From Buxus sempervirens (Eukaryota; Streptophyta; Magnoliopsida; Buxales; Buxaceae), in the NCBI GenBank assembly GCA_947561395.2, contig OX387183.1:12203402-12267401 (forward strand): 64,000 bases of DNA, read 5' to 3'. The notes under the pieces are model-generated. The model was not told where the DNA came from, searched no databases, and worked only from the letters and a program-made list of their open reading frames with translations. Shown here one piece after another: positions 35,481 through 47,898 of this stretch (positions are counted from its first letter, which is position 1; every line of letters begins with the position of its first letter). The translations under genes and the position numbers were made by a program.

Positions 35481-37216
35481 ATGGCAGAGGATGGGCCAGC
35501 TAGGAGGGGTAGAGGCCCTACTAGATGCCTTGATATACTAAAACTTCGACCTGGAGAAAAGTTCAACATCGATGTAGATGAATTGGAGCAGCCAATTGGA
35601 CCAAATGCCTCCAAATTGGCTAGTTTTTGTGGGACACTGGCATGCGATGGACGTGTTATACCCCTGAATCGCTTTGGCTGGCGAGAAGTCACAGATAGGG
35701 AGAAGGACCGAGCGTGGTCGCTTGTAAAGGTATATAATCTAAATTTTAATGTAGTTCATTGCTCAAAATGTCCACATATTTAGCTAATTGGTATTAACTT
35801 TTAAATTTCAATTTGTTATGCACTGTAGGAAAAGTTTGAGGTTGAAGAGAGGTTACGTGATGTTATCATGCAATCAATTAATAAAAAATGGAGGGACTAT
35901 AAGTCCGATTTGAAGCAGAACCATTACGACCCATACGAAACAAATGCTGAACGTATAAATCATCGCCCACCAGATGTGGTAGAGGAGCAATGGGCAATTA
36001 TAGTAGAGTACTGGAACTCACAAAGCGCCCAGGTAATTTGTTAATTAGTTAATATGTCTTCTAAAGCTACTGCATCCTTGTTTATTGACTTTGTATGATT
36101 ATATGTTGCAGAACGCGTCAACAAGGAATAAAACTAATCGTGCCAACCAGACCCTTAATCATACGGCTGGGACAAAGAGCTTTACCAGGGTCAGAAACAA
36201 ACAGGTATAACAAATGGCTTGTATATGAATATTTATGTGATAAGATTAAATATTTATGTGAATGAGGATTGTATATGAATGCTACGTTTTGCATTCTTTT
36301 TTGTTTTTCAGGTTGAATGGCTTTATTTTAGACCAATTCGGTCTGGAAAATGCTCTATTTTTAAGGTAGATGCTGTTGAAATTTTTATTATTTTTTCTTA
36401 ATTTATCTCTACATGTGTTCTTTGTTTTCATATTTCTTCATCTTTTTAATCGGGTCAATTGTATTAATTTCTGCTTGTGGATGTTTAAATGATTTATGAT
36501 GAATTAACACCATATTTTTTCATTAGGGATTGGCGGGCCGTGCTGAGACTTTTATAAGAACGCATACTCGAAAAGATGGCACGCCAATCAATGATGAAGC
36601 AGCTGGCAAGATAGTAAGTTATTTCCTCTTATTGTAGGTATAATTGTAGCATACGATTAACTTTATTAGCATCTATTTTGATAACTCAATGATTGCATAA
36701 ATATTTTTTTCAGGATCAAATGCGAACTATCATGGAACAAGGCACGCCAGATTCGACAACCCGAGATGATGTATATACTCAAGTCATGGGGCATGACACA
36801 CATGGTAGGGTGCGGTGTTGTGGGTTTGGCCACACACCCACTAGGTTGTGGGGTAGTGCATCCTCGAGTACGTCATCTCGGTATGTCGATATGGATGAGT
36901 TTAATAGGATGCGAGAACAATTGCAACGTACAGAAGAGCGGCTAGAAGAAGAGATGCGACAACGACAAACAATTGAAGCAACTATTACACAGCATGCCAG
37001 AGAACAGCATGCCAGAGAATTTGCAGAATTTAGAAACTTAATGATGAGTAACCGTCAAACACAGGTATTATATATATAAATGCCTTACAAAAATACATAT
37101 AGTACAAATTTATATCATCTTTATATTTAAATACCACACTTAATGATCTTTGTTACAATTTATAGTCTCCTAGCGAAACTTCTGCAAATGATAGTCCTCC
37201 TCGGGATTTTAGCTAG
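35481..37216 (+). CDS. CACTA accessory protein, plant transposase (Ptta/En-Spm) family, apparently intact
   Basis: Six exons, all phase 0 with GT-AG borders: 35481-35729, 35829-36032, 36112-36204, 36527-36613, 36714-37064 and 37166-37216, giving 344 residues with no stop or shift. It starts MAEDGPARRGRGPTRCLDI, then IPLNRFGWREVTDREKDRAW, KKWRDYKSDLKQNHY, HTAGTKSFTRVRNKQ and THTRKDGTPINDEA, the order seen in Transposase_24-type proteins. A Glu/Arg/Gln-rich coiled-coil-like stretch follows (REQLQRTEERLEEEMRQRQT), and the end is PPRDFS. In En/Spm the second protein (TNPA) binds subterminal repeats and assists TNP2. That role is inferred here. The optional segment 36313-36366 is also open in phase 0 and could be an extra 18-codon exon. 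Confidence 0.82.
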
Positions 37217-37587
37217 ACATGCATTCTTATTATTTGAGGTGAGTAACACAAGATAGCATCGGTTATATATATATATTCTTTTTTTTGGCTAAATTGATTT
37301 GTCTACTTATAATTTTACTGACGCATGATTCATTGCTATTTTCATGCAGGGCTATTAAATTGATACGAGTTGCAATATCACTTGTTAATGGAAACCATCA
37401 ATTTACTGTTATTTAGTTTAATTTATATGACATGAATGTTTGGAGTACTTTAATTTAATTAGAATCTCTTTTAATTCACTTTCTTTTTTGTAATTCTTTT
37501 GCTCTATTTGTTATAAAATTTGCTACGAAATGAGGTATTTTACAGGATTTTCATGGCACTAATTATAATTTTTGTATATGCAGGTAA

Positions 37588-38040
37588 AGGCTTTTAGTGG
37601 TGGTAATTACTGCCGCTAAAAGCCAAAAGTTTTAAGCGGCGGTAATTACCGCCGCTTAAAACCTGAATCGTATTTAACTTATACAAATTATTTGTGGCGG
37701 TACTAACCACCGCTAAAGGCATATGCAAGCACGTGAGGATTTTAGCGGCGGTAATTACCGCCGCTAATTAGAGGGTATTAGCGGCGGTAAATGTTTTCGC
37801 CGTAAAAAATTTCTCATTAAGCGGCGGAAAAACCCACCGGTAAAACTGGTTTTAACGGCGGTAATTACCGCCGTTGGCTATTTCTCCGAAATAGCGGCGG
37901 TAATTTTTCTACCGCCGTTGTGGGCATCGCCGATTAGTTTAGCGGCTGGGTATTAAGCGGCGGGAGCGTTTACCGCTGTTAAATATTTAACGGCGGTAAT
38001 TTGACTTTTACCGGCGGGTTCTACCGTCGGTAAAAGTCGA
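37588..38040. repeat. CACTA right subterminal palindromic repeats
   Basis: Repeated TTTTAGCGGCGGTAATTACC units and complements, with variants such as TTTAACGGCGGTAA, fill the last 450 bp before the terminal inverted repeat. They match the left array in unit and palindromic arrangement. Confidence 0.9.
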
Positions 38041-38053
38041 CTTTTTTGTAGTG

Positions 38054-39236
38054 TTTGCTTTGGTTTGGCCTCCATTGTCTTGTTAACAGGTGAAGATCGT
38101 TTGTTGCGCTCCCTTTTTTCTTTTTTTCCTAATGAAGCACCTGCATTCTGTGCCTCAAGTTTCTTTGATTTCGTTAAGAAAGATAGTTTTGAGGTAGGAG
38201 AATTGGGTCATGTTGATAGATATGGGTAGGCTTTTTGTGGTCTGTCTTGAAGGCAAGATCTACAGCTGCAAGATCAGGGAAGACCCATAACTTATGAAAG
38301 ATCAGGGAAGATAGCGTTCTTTTCCTGATGTTTTTGTCTTTTGAGGATTCCTTCAGTCAGGATTCGGGAATTAAGAGAAAGTACATATGGGTCCATTTAT
38401 GGTTTATTGTTTGTCCCTTCATAGCAATCTTCGTTTTGGTTGTCTTATTTTAGCCATTTTAGTCATTGGGTCTCTCAGATATCGACTCGCGACTTTGCTG
38501 ATGTTCTTGGTTGTATGCTAGCCTAGAAGGTTTATTTGTTCAGTGGCCTGTTTTTATTTTCTTGCCAATGCTTGGTTCGGTAGTTGGAATCTTTAGTATT
38601 TAGTTCTTCTTGTTGCTTTTATTTTTTTATTAGGAACTAATTTTTTAGCAATCTTTCTCGATTTGATAATTGGAATTGATGAAAAAACCATAATGGTATA
38701 TCTTTTCTGGCTGTGCTTTGATATTTGGATTTTCTAGATGGAGACATTTTCACTTTGTATTTTTCGGGTGTCTGTACATATTTACTATAATCTTGACTTC
38801 TTTTGTGGCAACCATATTTTCTTTACCAACTCTGGTTATCAGGATCTCAAGAAGAGATCTAAAATGAAACTAACTTTACTTGTAAATATTTTTGTCAGTG
38901 TGCCTTAGTGAGATTTGGTTTGATGTTCAGACCTTTTTATAGGTCTTTTGAATGCTGGAATTGTTGCATCATCTTTGTTTTCCTTCCTATTAATTCTTCA
39001 TAAATAACTGGATCATTTCAATTATCAACAGAAAAATTAATCTTATATTTCTAATTGGAAAAGCTTGTGGAATTTATAAGTATTTTGACAAAGTATTCAA
39101 ATTTCATTATGATAATCAAAGCATGTGTTTGTTGCAATGAAACAAGAGAAAAGACATTGATTGCCCAAAGGCATCTTATTATCAATAATGTTGAGTTTGT
39201 TTTTTGTAACCCTTTATGGTTATATGGTACTATTCA
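38054..39236. other. AT-rich DNA right of the CACTA element
   Basis: If the exon at about 28230 is real, this is the continuation of its first intron. Candidate acceptors exist (for example TTAACAG near 38090) but no convincing second exon was found. A 75-codon plus frame at 39055-39282 crosses into the LTR and is not convincing. Confidence 0.35.
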
Positions 39237-40436
39237 GAAATCTGGCTTCAAGTTAAATTTTGGAAATCTAGAAAAAATATGATTTTTATGAAATATTGCA
39301 GAATTGAACTTGAACAGTCCAAGATACAGGTATAACCCATATTTCACATTAGATCAAGAAATCAAAACCAAAAATACTCACGTTGATGAAGAACATCAAA
39401 AGAGGAGAACTTAGACCGTTGGGTCTTCTCTCAAAAACTAAAAAAGACTCAAAAACCACTTCATGAAACCCTAGAAGTTATTTTCAGGCTTCTGAATCCA
39501 GATCTATCATATAGATCATGACAGATCCAGGATCCTAGCCTAATATCACAAAAATCACGAAAACAGTACTGTAGGTGTAAATATGTGAAAAATCCAAATT
39601 TTAGAAAAAGTGGGGATCTCATGCTATAAGCATCATGGATTCATATGATTCATTCAAATTCAACATAGAAACCATTAAAACATGAACAGGATATTCAAAG
39701 CAGCCATATTTCACAGATTAGAGCACATGGGGGTCTACCTTACGGATCCACCCGTTCTCTTTTCCCCTAGCTCTCTCTTCATGTTTTATGGCTAGAGAGG
39801 ATTCTTGAGGTACTTGGAGGCAGGTTTAGGAATACAAGTATAACTAGGCCTTATTCTACTGCAATGGAGAAGATCCTATTATTTCTAGAATTGAAGATAG
39901 AAAATAAAAGGAAAAAGGGACTTACCTGGATTGAACAAGCAGAACAGCAGGGATTCCTCTCTTCACTTGGAGCTCTTTTTATTTCAAATTTTGTGGCCTT
40001 TTGCTTAAGGATCTTACCTCTATTTATAGGCAAACCCAGGGGTATGGTTGGTCCAGAGGGATATACCATGATCCCCCAGATTGGATTGAAAATAAGGATA
40101 ATGCCCATCCATGGCCAACAAGGATAATTCGAATAAATAAATAAATAAATTCGATCACCTAGAGAGATATTTGGATGCAGATAAGGCTCAGAAATCGAGC
40201 AAGGATAAAATTCGCACAAATCTCCTGTGCCCGTATATACATTGCGGGCAAGTCGTGTCCGCATTCTTATTACGGGCACTGCATGTTTGTGTACAAAATT
40301 CAGGCGCGACCAGTCCGCATATACAATACGGGCACTGCTTAAATGATTAGATTTTATACATTTTTGACCTGTTTTAAATCCCAATTAATATTTTCAATTA
40401 TTTTCTCATTTTGTAGTGCAATTTGGGGTGTCTACA
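39237..40436 (-). mobile_element. Truncated LTR of the TGTAGACACC family
   Basis: The 1.2-kb segment matches 2615-3971 of the DUF247-interrupting LTR, including GGGGTCTACC, the Pro/Leu-rich promoter area and the ACGGGC-type cluster (about 40230-40340), and ends GGTGTCTACA. The first 445 bp of the family unit (plus coordinates) are missing at the left. No matching 5-bp duplication is present, so it was truncated after insertion. Confidence 0.85.
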
Positions 40437-40933
40437 TTTGGTATTTTAAAGAAATGATGTCTTTGAAAGTGAATTTACTAGTTTGTAAATCATGTTGAGG
40501 TTTGTGATTTGAGAGTAAAGCTGAGGCTTCCTGTTACTTTGAAAGGCCGATGGCCTATGGCAATTTGGGTATGTGGGTAGTGGATTGTCGTTCACCTTAG
40601 TTTGGGGGTAGTAGACTGTTGTTTACCTTAGTTAGGGATAGTGAACCTGCATCCACCACAAACGTGGATATTTTTGGGTAGTGGATTGCCGTTCACCTTG
40701 GTTGGGGTAGTGGACTGTTGTTCACCCCAGCTGGGGGTAGTGAACCTGCATCCACCATAAATATGGGTTATGGGGGTAGTGAACTAAGTTCACCACGTGC
40801 TTTGAGGCATTGTGGGTAGTGAACCTAAATTCACCTCAGAAGCTCAAAATTGCAAGATTGTTTAACCGTGGTTTGTTTTATGGTCTAGTGGGCTTAGAGA
40901 TTGTTGTGGATACATAGTCAACCTAGTCAGTGT
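40437..40933. repeat. Degenerate short repeats of the GTAGTGGATTG/GTTCACC type
   Basis: Between about 40570 and 40840 the motif GGTAGTGGA(C/T)TG..GTTCACC and GGTAGTGAACCTGCATCCACC recurs five to six times in mixed order. Possibly part of another LTR. No gene is seen. Confidence 0.55.
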
Positions 40934-42012
40934 TGTAAAACTCCAGATTTTTTTTAGAATTTATATTTGGAGAAATAATTAGTAAATTCTGATAAATAAT
41001 TTTTGTGGATTTTCAAGTGAATTGTCATGTAAGGGCAATTTGGGAATTTCAGAAAAGTCGGCTTATATGAATTAAGGGTAAGTGATGTTATATTTTAGTT
41101 CCAATATTAAATAAATATTTTAAGGAAAAATTTAGATAGCTAGAAATAGATAATAATATTTGTGTGTAGTTAGATAGGATGGCAAATTAGTGAATCAAGG
41201 TTTAATAGAGTGTTGATGTAGGAATTCGGTGGACTGGTGCTACAATGGATTATGAAGGAAGTAGTTTAAGAGTTTCTGAAACGTATTATAAATTGCAACC
41301 CGGGTGATTAGAATTCGTTTGGTCACCAGAGAATTTGGAGCAGCAGAAGAGTTGATCAGAGATTTGAGAGGAGAAACCTGATCATTAGAGGCGAGATTGA
41401 GTAAATTTGATCTAAAGAATTAACGTGTGGTGAAGAGAGTTCTGTTCATTGAGGAGAAGAGTTGATTTCAATCGACCGAGTTCCGGTTCAGATCAGGTAA
41501 GGTAATTTATGTGTTAGATTTAGTTTGATTTGATTAGGTTTTATCAAGTTTTTAGCACAGGCATTAGATCAAGTGTTAAAAATCAGTGTTACTCGACATT
41601 GCAGTTTGTCGGAGGAGTTTTGGTCGTTGATAATTCTGATCAGCATTGCTTTTCTATGGAGTTTGGATTATCAACAAGTTAAGGCAAGTAGCACTTTCTA
41701 AAATCATATTTTCATATGGTTTTGTGTTTATTTAAGGATTTAGAGTTGAGTTAAGCAAAATGTTGATTTCTGTTCAGGATTGAGTGTTTGGTCTATGAGT
41801 CCTATTAATCTTGATTAGATAAAATTCGAGAGAGTTTATATGTATTATTTGAATGATTTTTAAGGTGTTAGATGTGTTTTAAAAGAAGGAAATTAGTTTA
41901 GGTGTTGATAAAAGGTAGGTGCAGAGGAGTGCGGCAGATTGGTGTTCAAAATATGCTGGGCGCTTAGGGACGCCCAGGGGTGCTCACCTACCCAGGGTAG
42001 GCGCCCATACAA

Positions 42013-44997
42013 TGTAACGCCCTTGATCTAGGTTACGTAATTTAACTGTAACATGTCTCCGGAGGTTAATATGTAACGCAGGATCGCAATATCAGAGTGA
42101 AGGAAAAACATGAATACGACAATAACTATATAACAAAGTGCGCTAAAATAATCCCAAAAGGAAATAAACTCACATGACCAATAACTACCCGCAAGTATTG
42201 AGCTCTCCAAGAGTATTTGAAAACAAAATGAAAACAACGGGGTAAGATACGAATATCCCAGTGAGCAGTACATGCATGCGCAAAACCATTTAGTTCAGTT
42301 CTAAAAAAAAACATGTCACGATGCAACACATATACGATGACGATAACACGACTAATCCGAGTAATCCAATAAAATTCAAATAATCCATGTGATATAAAAT
42401 GCAGAAATCCATCATGTAAATCAAGCAATAACGTTTGTATCAAATCGTGCATATAGTCGTAAAGTCATGCATAACCAGGTACCAAGAATACGAAGAAATC
42501 ATAGTTCAACAACCCAAAAGATATAACTCGGGTCCAAACCCGTATCAACAATAAAGTCACATCATAGCCATGCCCACGCCTCCCAATGTATATCTGGCTT
42601 ACTCAGGGTTTCGGATATTGAAATGACAGCATCATCCAATGCCGGCCTACTCTGGGTATCGGCATTGACAACACCGTACCACTCAGGGTCACGATGCTGC
42701 TCTACACTGGCGGAAAAGATACTAATACCAGATAACCGATAAACCACATTCAGTGAACCATAAATACTAATAAACAAGCGGATAAAACATATTGTGCCAA
42801 ATAAACAAATCCCCACAGTGGTCAATGTCATGTAGTTGCTTAGATTGGTTAATCAACACGCCAGAGCGACATCCACACCTCCATGCAGTTCCGGCCTATT
42901 CAGGGTTTCGGACACTCTGAAATGACGGCCTACTCAGGGTATTGTCATCCAATGTCGGCCTACTCCGGGTATCGGCATTGACAACCAGGCCTACTCAGGG
43001 TTTTTGGCTGCTCTACATCGGTCGTGGCAACACTCCATGGCCATGCCATTACACCAATAAAACAAAATACATCACATTACTAAGCTTAGACTCTAGATCC
43101 AGGACAAGCTAAACCGGCAGTAAATATAAAACTAGCAAATCAACTCAATGTGTTTTCTATCATGAAAAATGGACATATAGATCAAAATGTTCAAGTGAAT
43201 CATTCCTGAAGTATACCGTGCATTCGAAGACGAACTAGCATAATAGTGTAAATGCATTTCAGCAAAACAAATATGGTTTCAAAACTGACTTTTCAGAAGT
43301 AAACACATTATACAGAAACAATTACAGCATCCAAACTTCGATTAAACATAAATCAGCAAACAGCTCCTAGATTCTCAATTTCGCTTTTATAAACCAAATC
43401 AATCAAAACGAATGTCATAAAATCCTCAAAACACATTTTGGATGAGTGGAATAGTCTTAGGATCTCCTATAAGGTCACCATACCAAAAAAACAATCAATT
43501 TCAAGACAAAAAGTTTTGGACCTCAAAATATTCTAAGTCGGGTTAAAAACGTTGACTTTTGGTATATAATTTTTCTAGACAAATCTACAAGGAGTTTCGG
43601 GCTCAAATTTTGGTTGTAGTCTATTGAAGGGTAAACACATCTCCTAGAATTTTATGAGCTTCTGAATCACTCATCTGGGTATCAAACACAAAACGGGCTT
43701 TTTGATAAAAACCGAGAAAACTGGAAATTTAGGCATGAACTGGAAAGTTGACTTTTTATTGGCTGGGAATTGGACCTTGGAAGTATTTTTATTGGTTCCA
43801 AATGGGGGGTAAAACCTTATTTACATGTAAAGACTTAAGTAAATGGAGCAATAAATACACATGACATTTACTTAAATGTCTTTCATGTAAGCTGTTTTCA
43901 ACAAATTTGGTAGGTGCGTTGATCTCGGGATGGTTGGCGTGAGGTAGGCGCGAGATAGGCGCCAGGTCGGCGCATCCACATCTTCCTATGCGCCAAGCTA
44001 AAGTCGTTGGCCCCAGGTCAGCGCGAACTCGGCGGACACCCTTTACGATTTTTGAATTTTTGTTATCGTGAAATCTCTACAACTGGCCTTGTTCTAAGCC
44101 TCTGTGACAATTTTCCTATGTTTCTACCATCCCCAAAAGATGTTTAAACAGGTTTCGAATTTAATCTAAACACATCAAAATTTATCTTAGAAATCCTTCC
44201 AAAAATCAACGTTCGAAAACTGTATTTTCCAGAAGTTATGCATTACGACTAAACTGGGAAATCACAACCAAAACCACCGGACTAAAACGATGCTACTCAC
44301 TTGATCTGCAAATCCCTTGGCTCAGCAACTATAAATTCTCCGCTGATCCCCAACGGCAGCAGCTTCGAGTTACCATTTGTCTGTGGATCCCTTGATCTGC
44401 TGCTAATCTAGACGAGCTCTTCACAGCAGCCCAGCCGCTTATTTCACCGACCGCCTCCGGACACCTCCGAGTAGCACTTCTGCAACTCCGCTTTAGGTTT
44501 TTGCGATTTGGAGAACTCTCCTTCTTGTATTTATAAGTTCTGATGCCCTAAAAAAAAACACCCCACCTCATGATCTGTTGCGTGCTCATCCATCACAACA
44601 TCCTACCTAGGCAACCACCTACTCTCTAATTTAATTTCGCCACTCCACCAAGACCCTACATTAGCACCTTCCAATTTATAATAAATTTCAAACACACTAT
44701 TATCAATTTATTTAAACCAATATTTGATGCCTATTTAACTTAATTTAAAATATTCATAATTTAGGCTTGGGAAATTCCGTGATTACCCTCACTCGTTCCA
44801 ACACCGAACTGCCAAAATCCAAATCCCTGGAAGTCCAATAAGAAAATTTTCCCATTTTAATAATTCATCCTATTAAAATTTTTGAAATTTAACTCTAATT
44901 AATTTCCCTTTCTCTGTTTCTAAAGTTCTCCACTAATTAAATAAATTTTAAAACATAAAATCTAATTTTTAATGTTATTAAAATTCGGGATTTTACA
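42013..44997 (+). mobile_element. Nested solo LTR (TGTAACGCCC family)
   Basis: The 2,985-bp unit begins TGTAACGCCCTTGATC and ends GGGATTTTACA, flanked by TACAA at 42008-42012 and 44998-45002. It has the same landmarks as the 23.3-kb copy: GAATATCCCAGTGAGCAGTA, GGCCTACTCAGGG units (42600-43000) and a GGCGC cluster (about 43925-44035). It lies in the opposite orientation inside a related LTR. Confidence 0.93.
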
Positions 44998-46725
44998 TAC
45001 AATATTTGGGAAAAAAAATAGCTGGACACCTAGGACAGCCTAGGCGCCCAAGGTAAATCCCCTTTATAAATTATGTGATGTGCAGCTGATTTAGTATTTG
45101 AGCATAACTAGAGTTTTAGCCTTTTAAACCTTTTCAGTTAAGTTCATCTAAGTTCAAATTAGCATCTAAGGTTATTAGAATATTATGGAGGATAAATTAA
45201 CAATATGGATTAAGAGATTGTTGTGAGGCATAATAACAAATGCATGTTATAAATTTCTGCATCATGTATTGGAGACTCTTTTAAGCTTATTTTTGTGTCA
45301 AGCCTATTTTATTACTTCACCTGAGTTAATCAAGAATTAATTGGGATTCCAGTGCTGTTAGTAACCTATGGAAATTAATTTTGACAATAAGGATTAGGGG
45401 GTAATTGGTATAAGAATCAATTAGAAAAGGATTAGCAAATTTGAATTCTTGAAATAAGAGGCATGGTCATTTGGAGAATTCTTGAACTAATTTTAATTTC
45501 ATTCAATTAAATGGATTTCTGTCATAACCTAAATGTTATTTTGATTATGCCTTCTCAATAAATCATTGGATATCATCTTGGTTAAATGTAAAGTACTTTT
45601 ATCGGTTGTGCTGATTGTTCGGAAATTTCACTATTTGATTGTTTTAGTGATTATTTGAAACTGAATTTGGTATTGATAGATATAAAATGACTTTATTTAC
45701 ATTGAGCATGATTTCACATTGAATTTGCAAATAATATGAAAAGTTTGTCAAAGTTACTACGGGCGAGACTTAGTGTGGATCCGAGACGTTACAAGTGTAT
45801 TAGTGATGGCTTGTCGAGTTAACACCCCGGGCCACATTCGCGTTTCACCGTGTGGGATCGATGAGGCTTTCTTATGGGATAGAGAGCTGCGGCAACCCGT
45901 TCCGCCGTGTGGGATTGGCGAGGTCTTCGTGTGTGTGAGTATGCATGTGTATGTGTGCGTGCATAGTTGACTGGGTTGTTTCTTGCCAGCCCATGTGTGG
46001 GTGCTCCACTCAGAGCGATGACCGTGATAAGGCTTCTACCCATGAGTCGTGAGCTGGCATTTTGGCTGAGGGTGGTTATCGCGATTTATAGAATCACTAA
46101 TTCATGAATGCTACACAGACACTTTATACTGAGTTTTTATTTGTTACAATGAATTGCTTCTTCTTATGATTTGGGAATGGATATGAAACTCCCTTTGACC
46201 TTGATTCATCAGACGGTGTAAAGAGACACTCCACTTAGCCTTGATTCATCAGGTAGTGTAAAGGGGCACTCCACTTGACCTTGATCCTTGGTTAGAAGGT
46301 AGAGGGTGATTACCTCGATTTACATACACTTTATGCTGATATCATAGTTTGGATTAGTTTGATTTTTATCAGCTTATTATTTATGACTCTGAATAGTGCA
46401 ATTATTGTTTAAATGAGAATGAACTGCTTCTTAACATGATTTTGATAGAGTTTGATCGTATCATATGTGAGCATGTTATTTTATTATCTAAAAGTTGCAT
46501 AAATTGTTTCTTATCATGCATTATGCTACTTACTGGAACATTAGTCTCACCCGTTTTCTTTTATCGGTTTTTTTTCCAAAAAACTCTGCAAAGAGAGTAC
46601 GAGCCGGGGTAGAGAAAGATAATGATCCAGATGGGTAGCATCCCGAGGATTATTATTATCCTGGCTAGGATCGAAGGGCCTTCTTTTTGTAGTTGGCCTA
46701 TTTTTGGATCATGTATATTGTATAG

Positions 46726-46754
46726 AGAGATAGAGAGAGAGAGAGAGAAAGAGA

Positions 46755-46785
<31 letters not shown>

Positions 46786-46809
46786 TGTGTGTGTGTGTGT
46801 GTGTGTGTC
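46726..46809. repeat. (GA)n(GT)n microsatellite
   Basis: GAGA-rich run followed directly by a pure GT run inside the minus-strand LTR. The Arg/Glu then Val/Cys open frame over it is an artefact. Confidence 0.95.
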
Positions 46810-47040
46810 TGTAAAACTTAGTGAAAGGGTATTTGTAAACTTTCATTTTGGAAATGTATATTCAGGTCTAGTTTTTGTCAACACTTCTACCCACATGTTT
46901 CTTATCTTATGTTGTTTTAAATATTAGCCCACTCTGATATTAATTGGTCAATCAGGTTAAGAAGTGCTACTAGGATCTTACCTGATGTCACGGAACCGGT
47001 ATATATCTTTAATAAACATGTCCGGGTCAGGGGTGTCACA

Positions 47041-47898
47041 GTTGATAACTTGCTCCTGGTGGAGAACCAACTTCCTGCAATTGTTATCGATGCCTTATTA
47101 GATCCTAAAACACATGATCTTGCAAAAAAAAAAAAAACTTCAGATGTTTACAATTTCTTTTGGGAAAAGTATGGAAATAGATTGAAGCCTAATTTTAAGC
47201 GATGCACAAGCGTGCTTCCATAAAAAATGAACCAAAATGACGTTCATCTCCTCGACATATTTCCGAAGATGTATCTCGGCCCTAGAAACAATGCAATACA
47301 ATATGGTTATTCTGATGAGCATGGTTAGTTATAAGTAGCGTCCTTTCATTCAGTCAAAGAGCTTCAATCAATTGAGGTCAAATTCAAGGTAAACCATGGT
47401 TTTTTTTTTCAGCTGACATGTGTTTTTGCTCTTGCCTTATCTCTACACATCTATTCCTCCCTCGAATCATTGTTGATGAATCGACCAAGGCCATTTTCTA
47501 AACATGATAGCCTATAAGATATGCAAGGAGGATGATCATGGGGACTATGGTGTTACAGACTTCATTTTCTTCATGGATTCACTTATTGATCATGCTGATG
47601 ATGTCAAACTATTGAGATCAAGTGGGTTCTATATAATGGCTTGGGCAGTGATGAACAATTGGCCAATCTCTTTAATCACATTGCTAAGAACTTGATTCCT
47701 TCTCTTGTTGCATACTGGACAGTAAAACATTGCATTCAAAGGCGGGACAAGACCAAAAGTAGTGTGTGGTTTGCTGAAATGTACCATACCTACTTCCGTA
47801 GCCCTTGGACTATTATTACTTTATTGGCTGCACTTTGTCTGTTTTTTCTAAGTGGTACGCAAACTTACTTTACTGTATTCCCTCGAGGAGGAAAGTGA
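47041..47898 (+). pseudogene. Second DUF247 copy, 5'-truncated and frameshifted
   Basis: Starting directly at the LTR edge, the plus strand reads LLVENQLPAIVIDALLD, then YNFFWEKYGNRLKPNFKR and a stop (TAA at about 47221). Further fragments are LLDIFPKMYLGPR, HSVKELQSIEVK, YKICKEDD and DSLIDHADDVKLLR. A one-base loss before GLGSDEQLANLFNHI shifts the frame. The C-terminus has YFRSPWTIITLLAALCLFFL and ends TGA 47896-47898. It aligns with the copy at 1908-5084 but lacks its N-terminal third. Several independent stops and shifts make it a pseudogene. Confidence 0.85.

Larger units (their letters stand above)
28286..38053 (+). mobile_element. Full-length CACTA (En/Spm-type) DNA transposon
   Basis: The 9,768-bp element starts CACTACAAAAAACCG and ends with the inverse TTTTTTGTAGTG, flanked by TTT at 28283-28285 and 38054-38056, the 3-bp duplication of this superfamily. 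Both ends carry arrays of a palindromic subterminal repeat. Inside, on the plus strand, are a decayed TNP2-type transposase region (31580-35316) and an intact accessory gene (35481-37216). This is the two-gene layout of plant CACTA elements. The leader near 28900-29080 is rich in GCC triplets. Confidence 0.95.
40934..47040 (-). mobile_element. LTR (TGTAACGCCC-related family), minus strand, split by a nested solo LTR
   Basis: On the minus strand it begins TGTGACACCCCTGACCCGG at 47040 and shows TTATTAAAGATATATACCGG, matching the plus-strand family start. It ends GGAGTTTTACA at 40934. Without the nested insert (42013-44997 plus one duplication) it is about 3.1 kb. It carries GGCGC-type clusters beside the insertion (41945-42010; 45025-45055), GTGTGGGAT units (45855-45930) and a GA/GT microsatellite (46726-46809). 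The flanks AGTGT (left) and GTTGA (right) do not match. A simple solo-LTR history is therefore not supported and rearrangement at one side is likely. Confidence 0.7.

Noticed and set aside
45773..46043. Small frames around GTGTGGGAT repeats
   Set aside because: They lie within the minus-strand LTR repeat zone and show no protein similarity.
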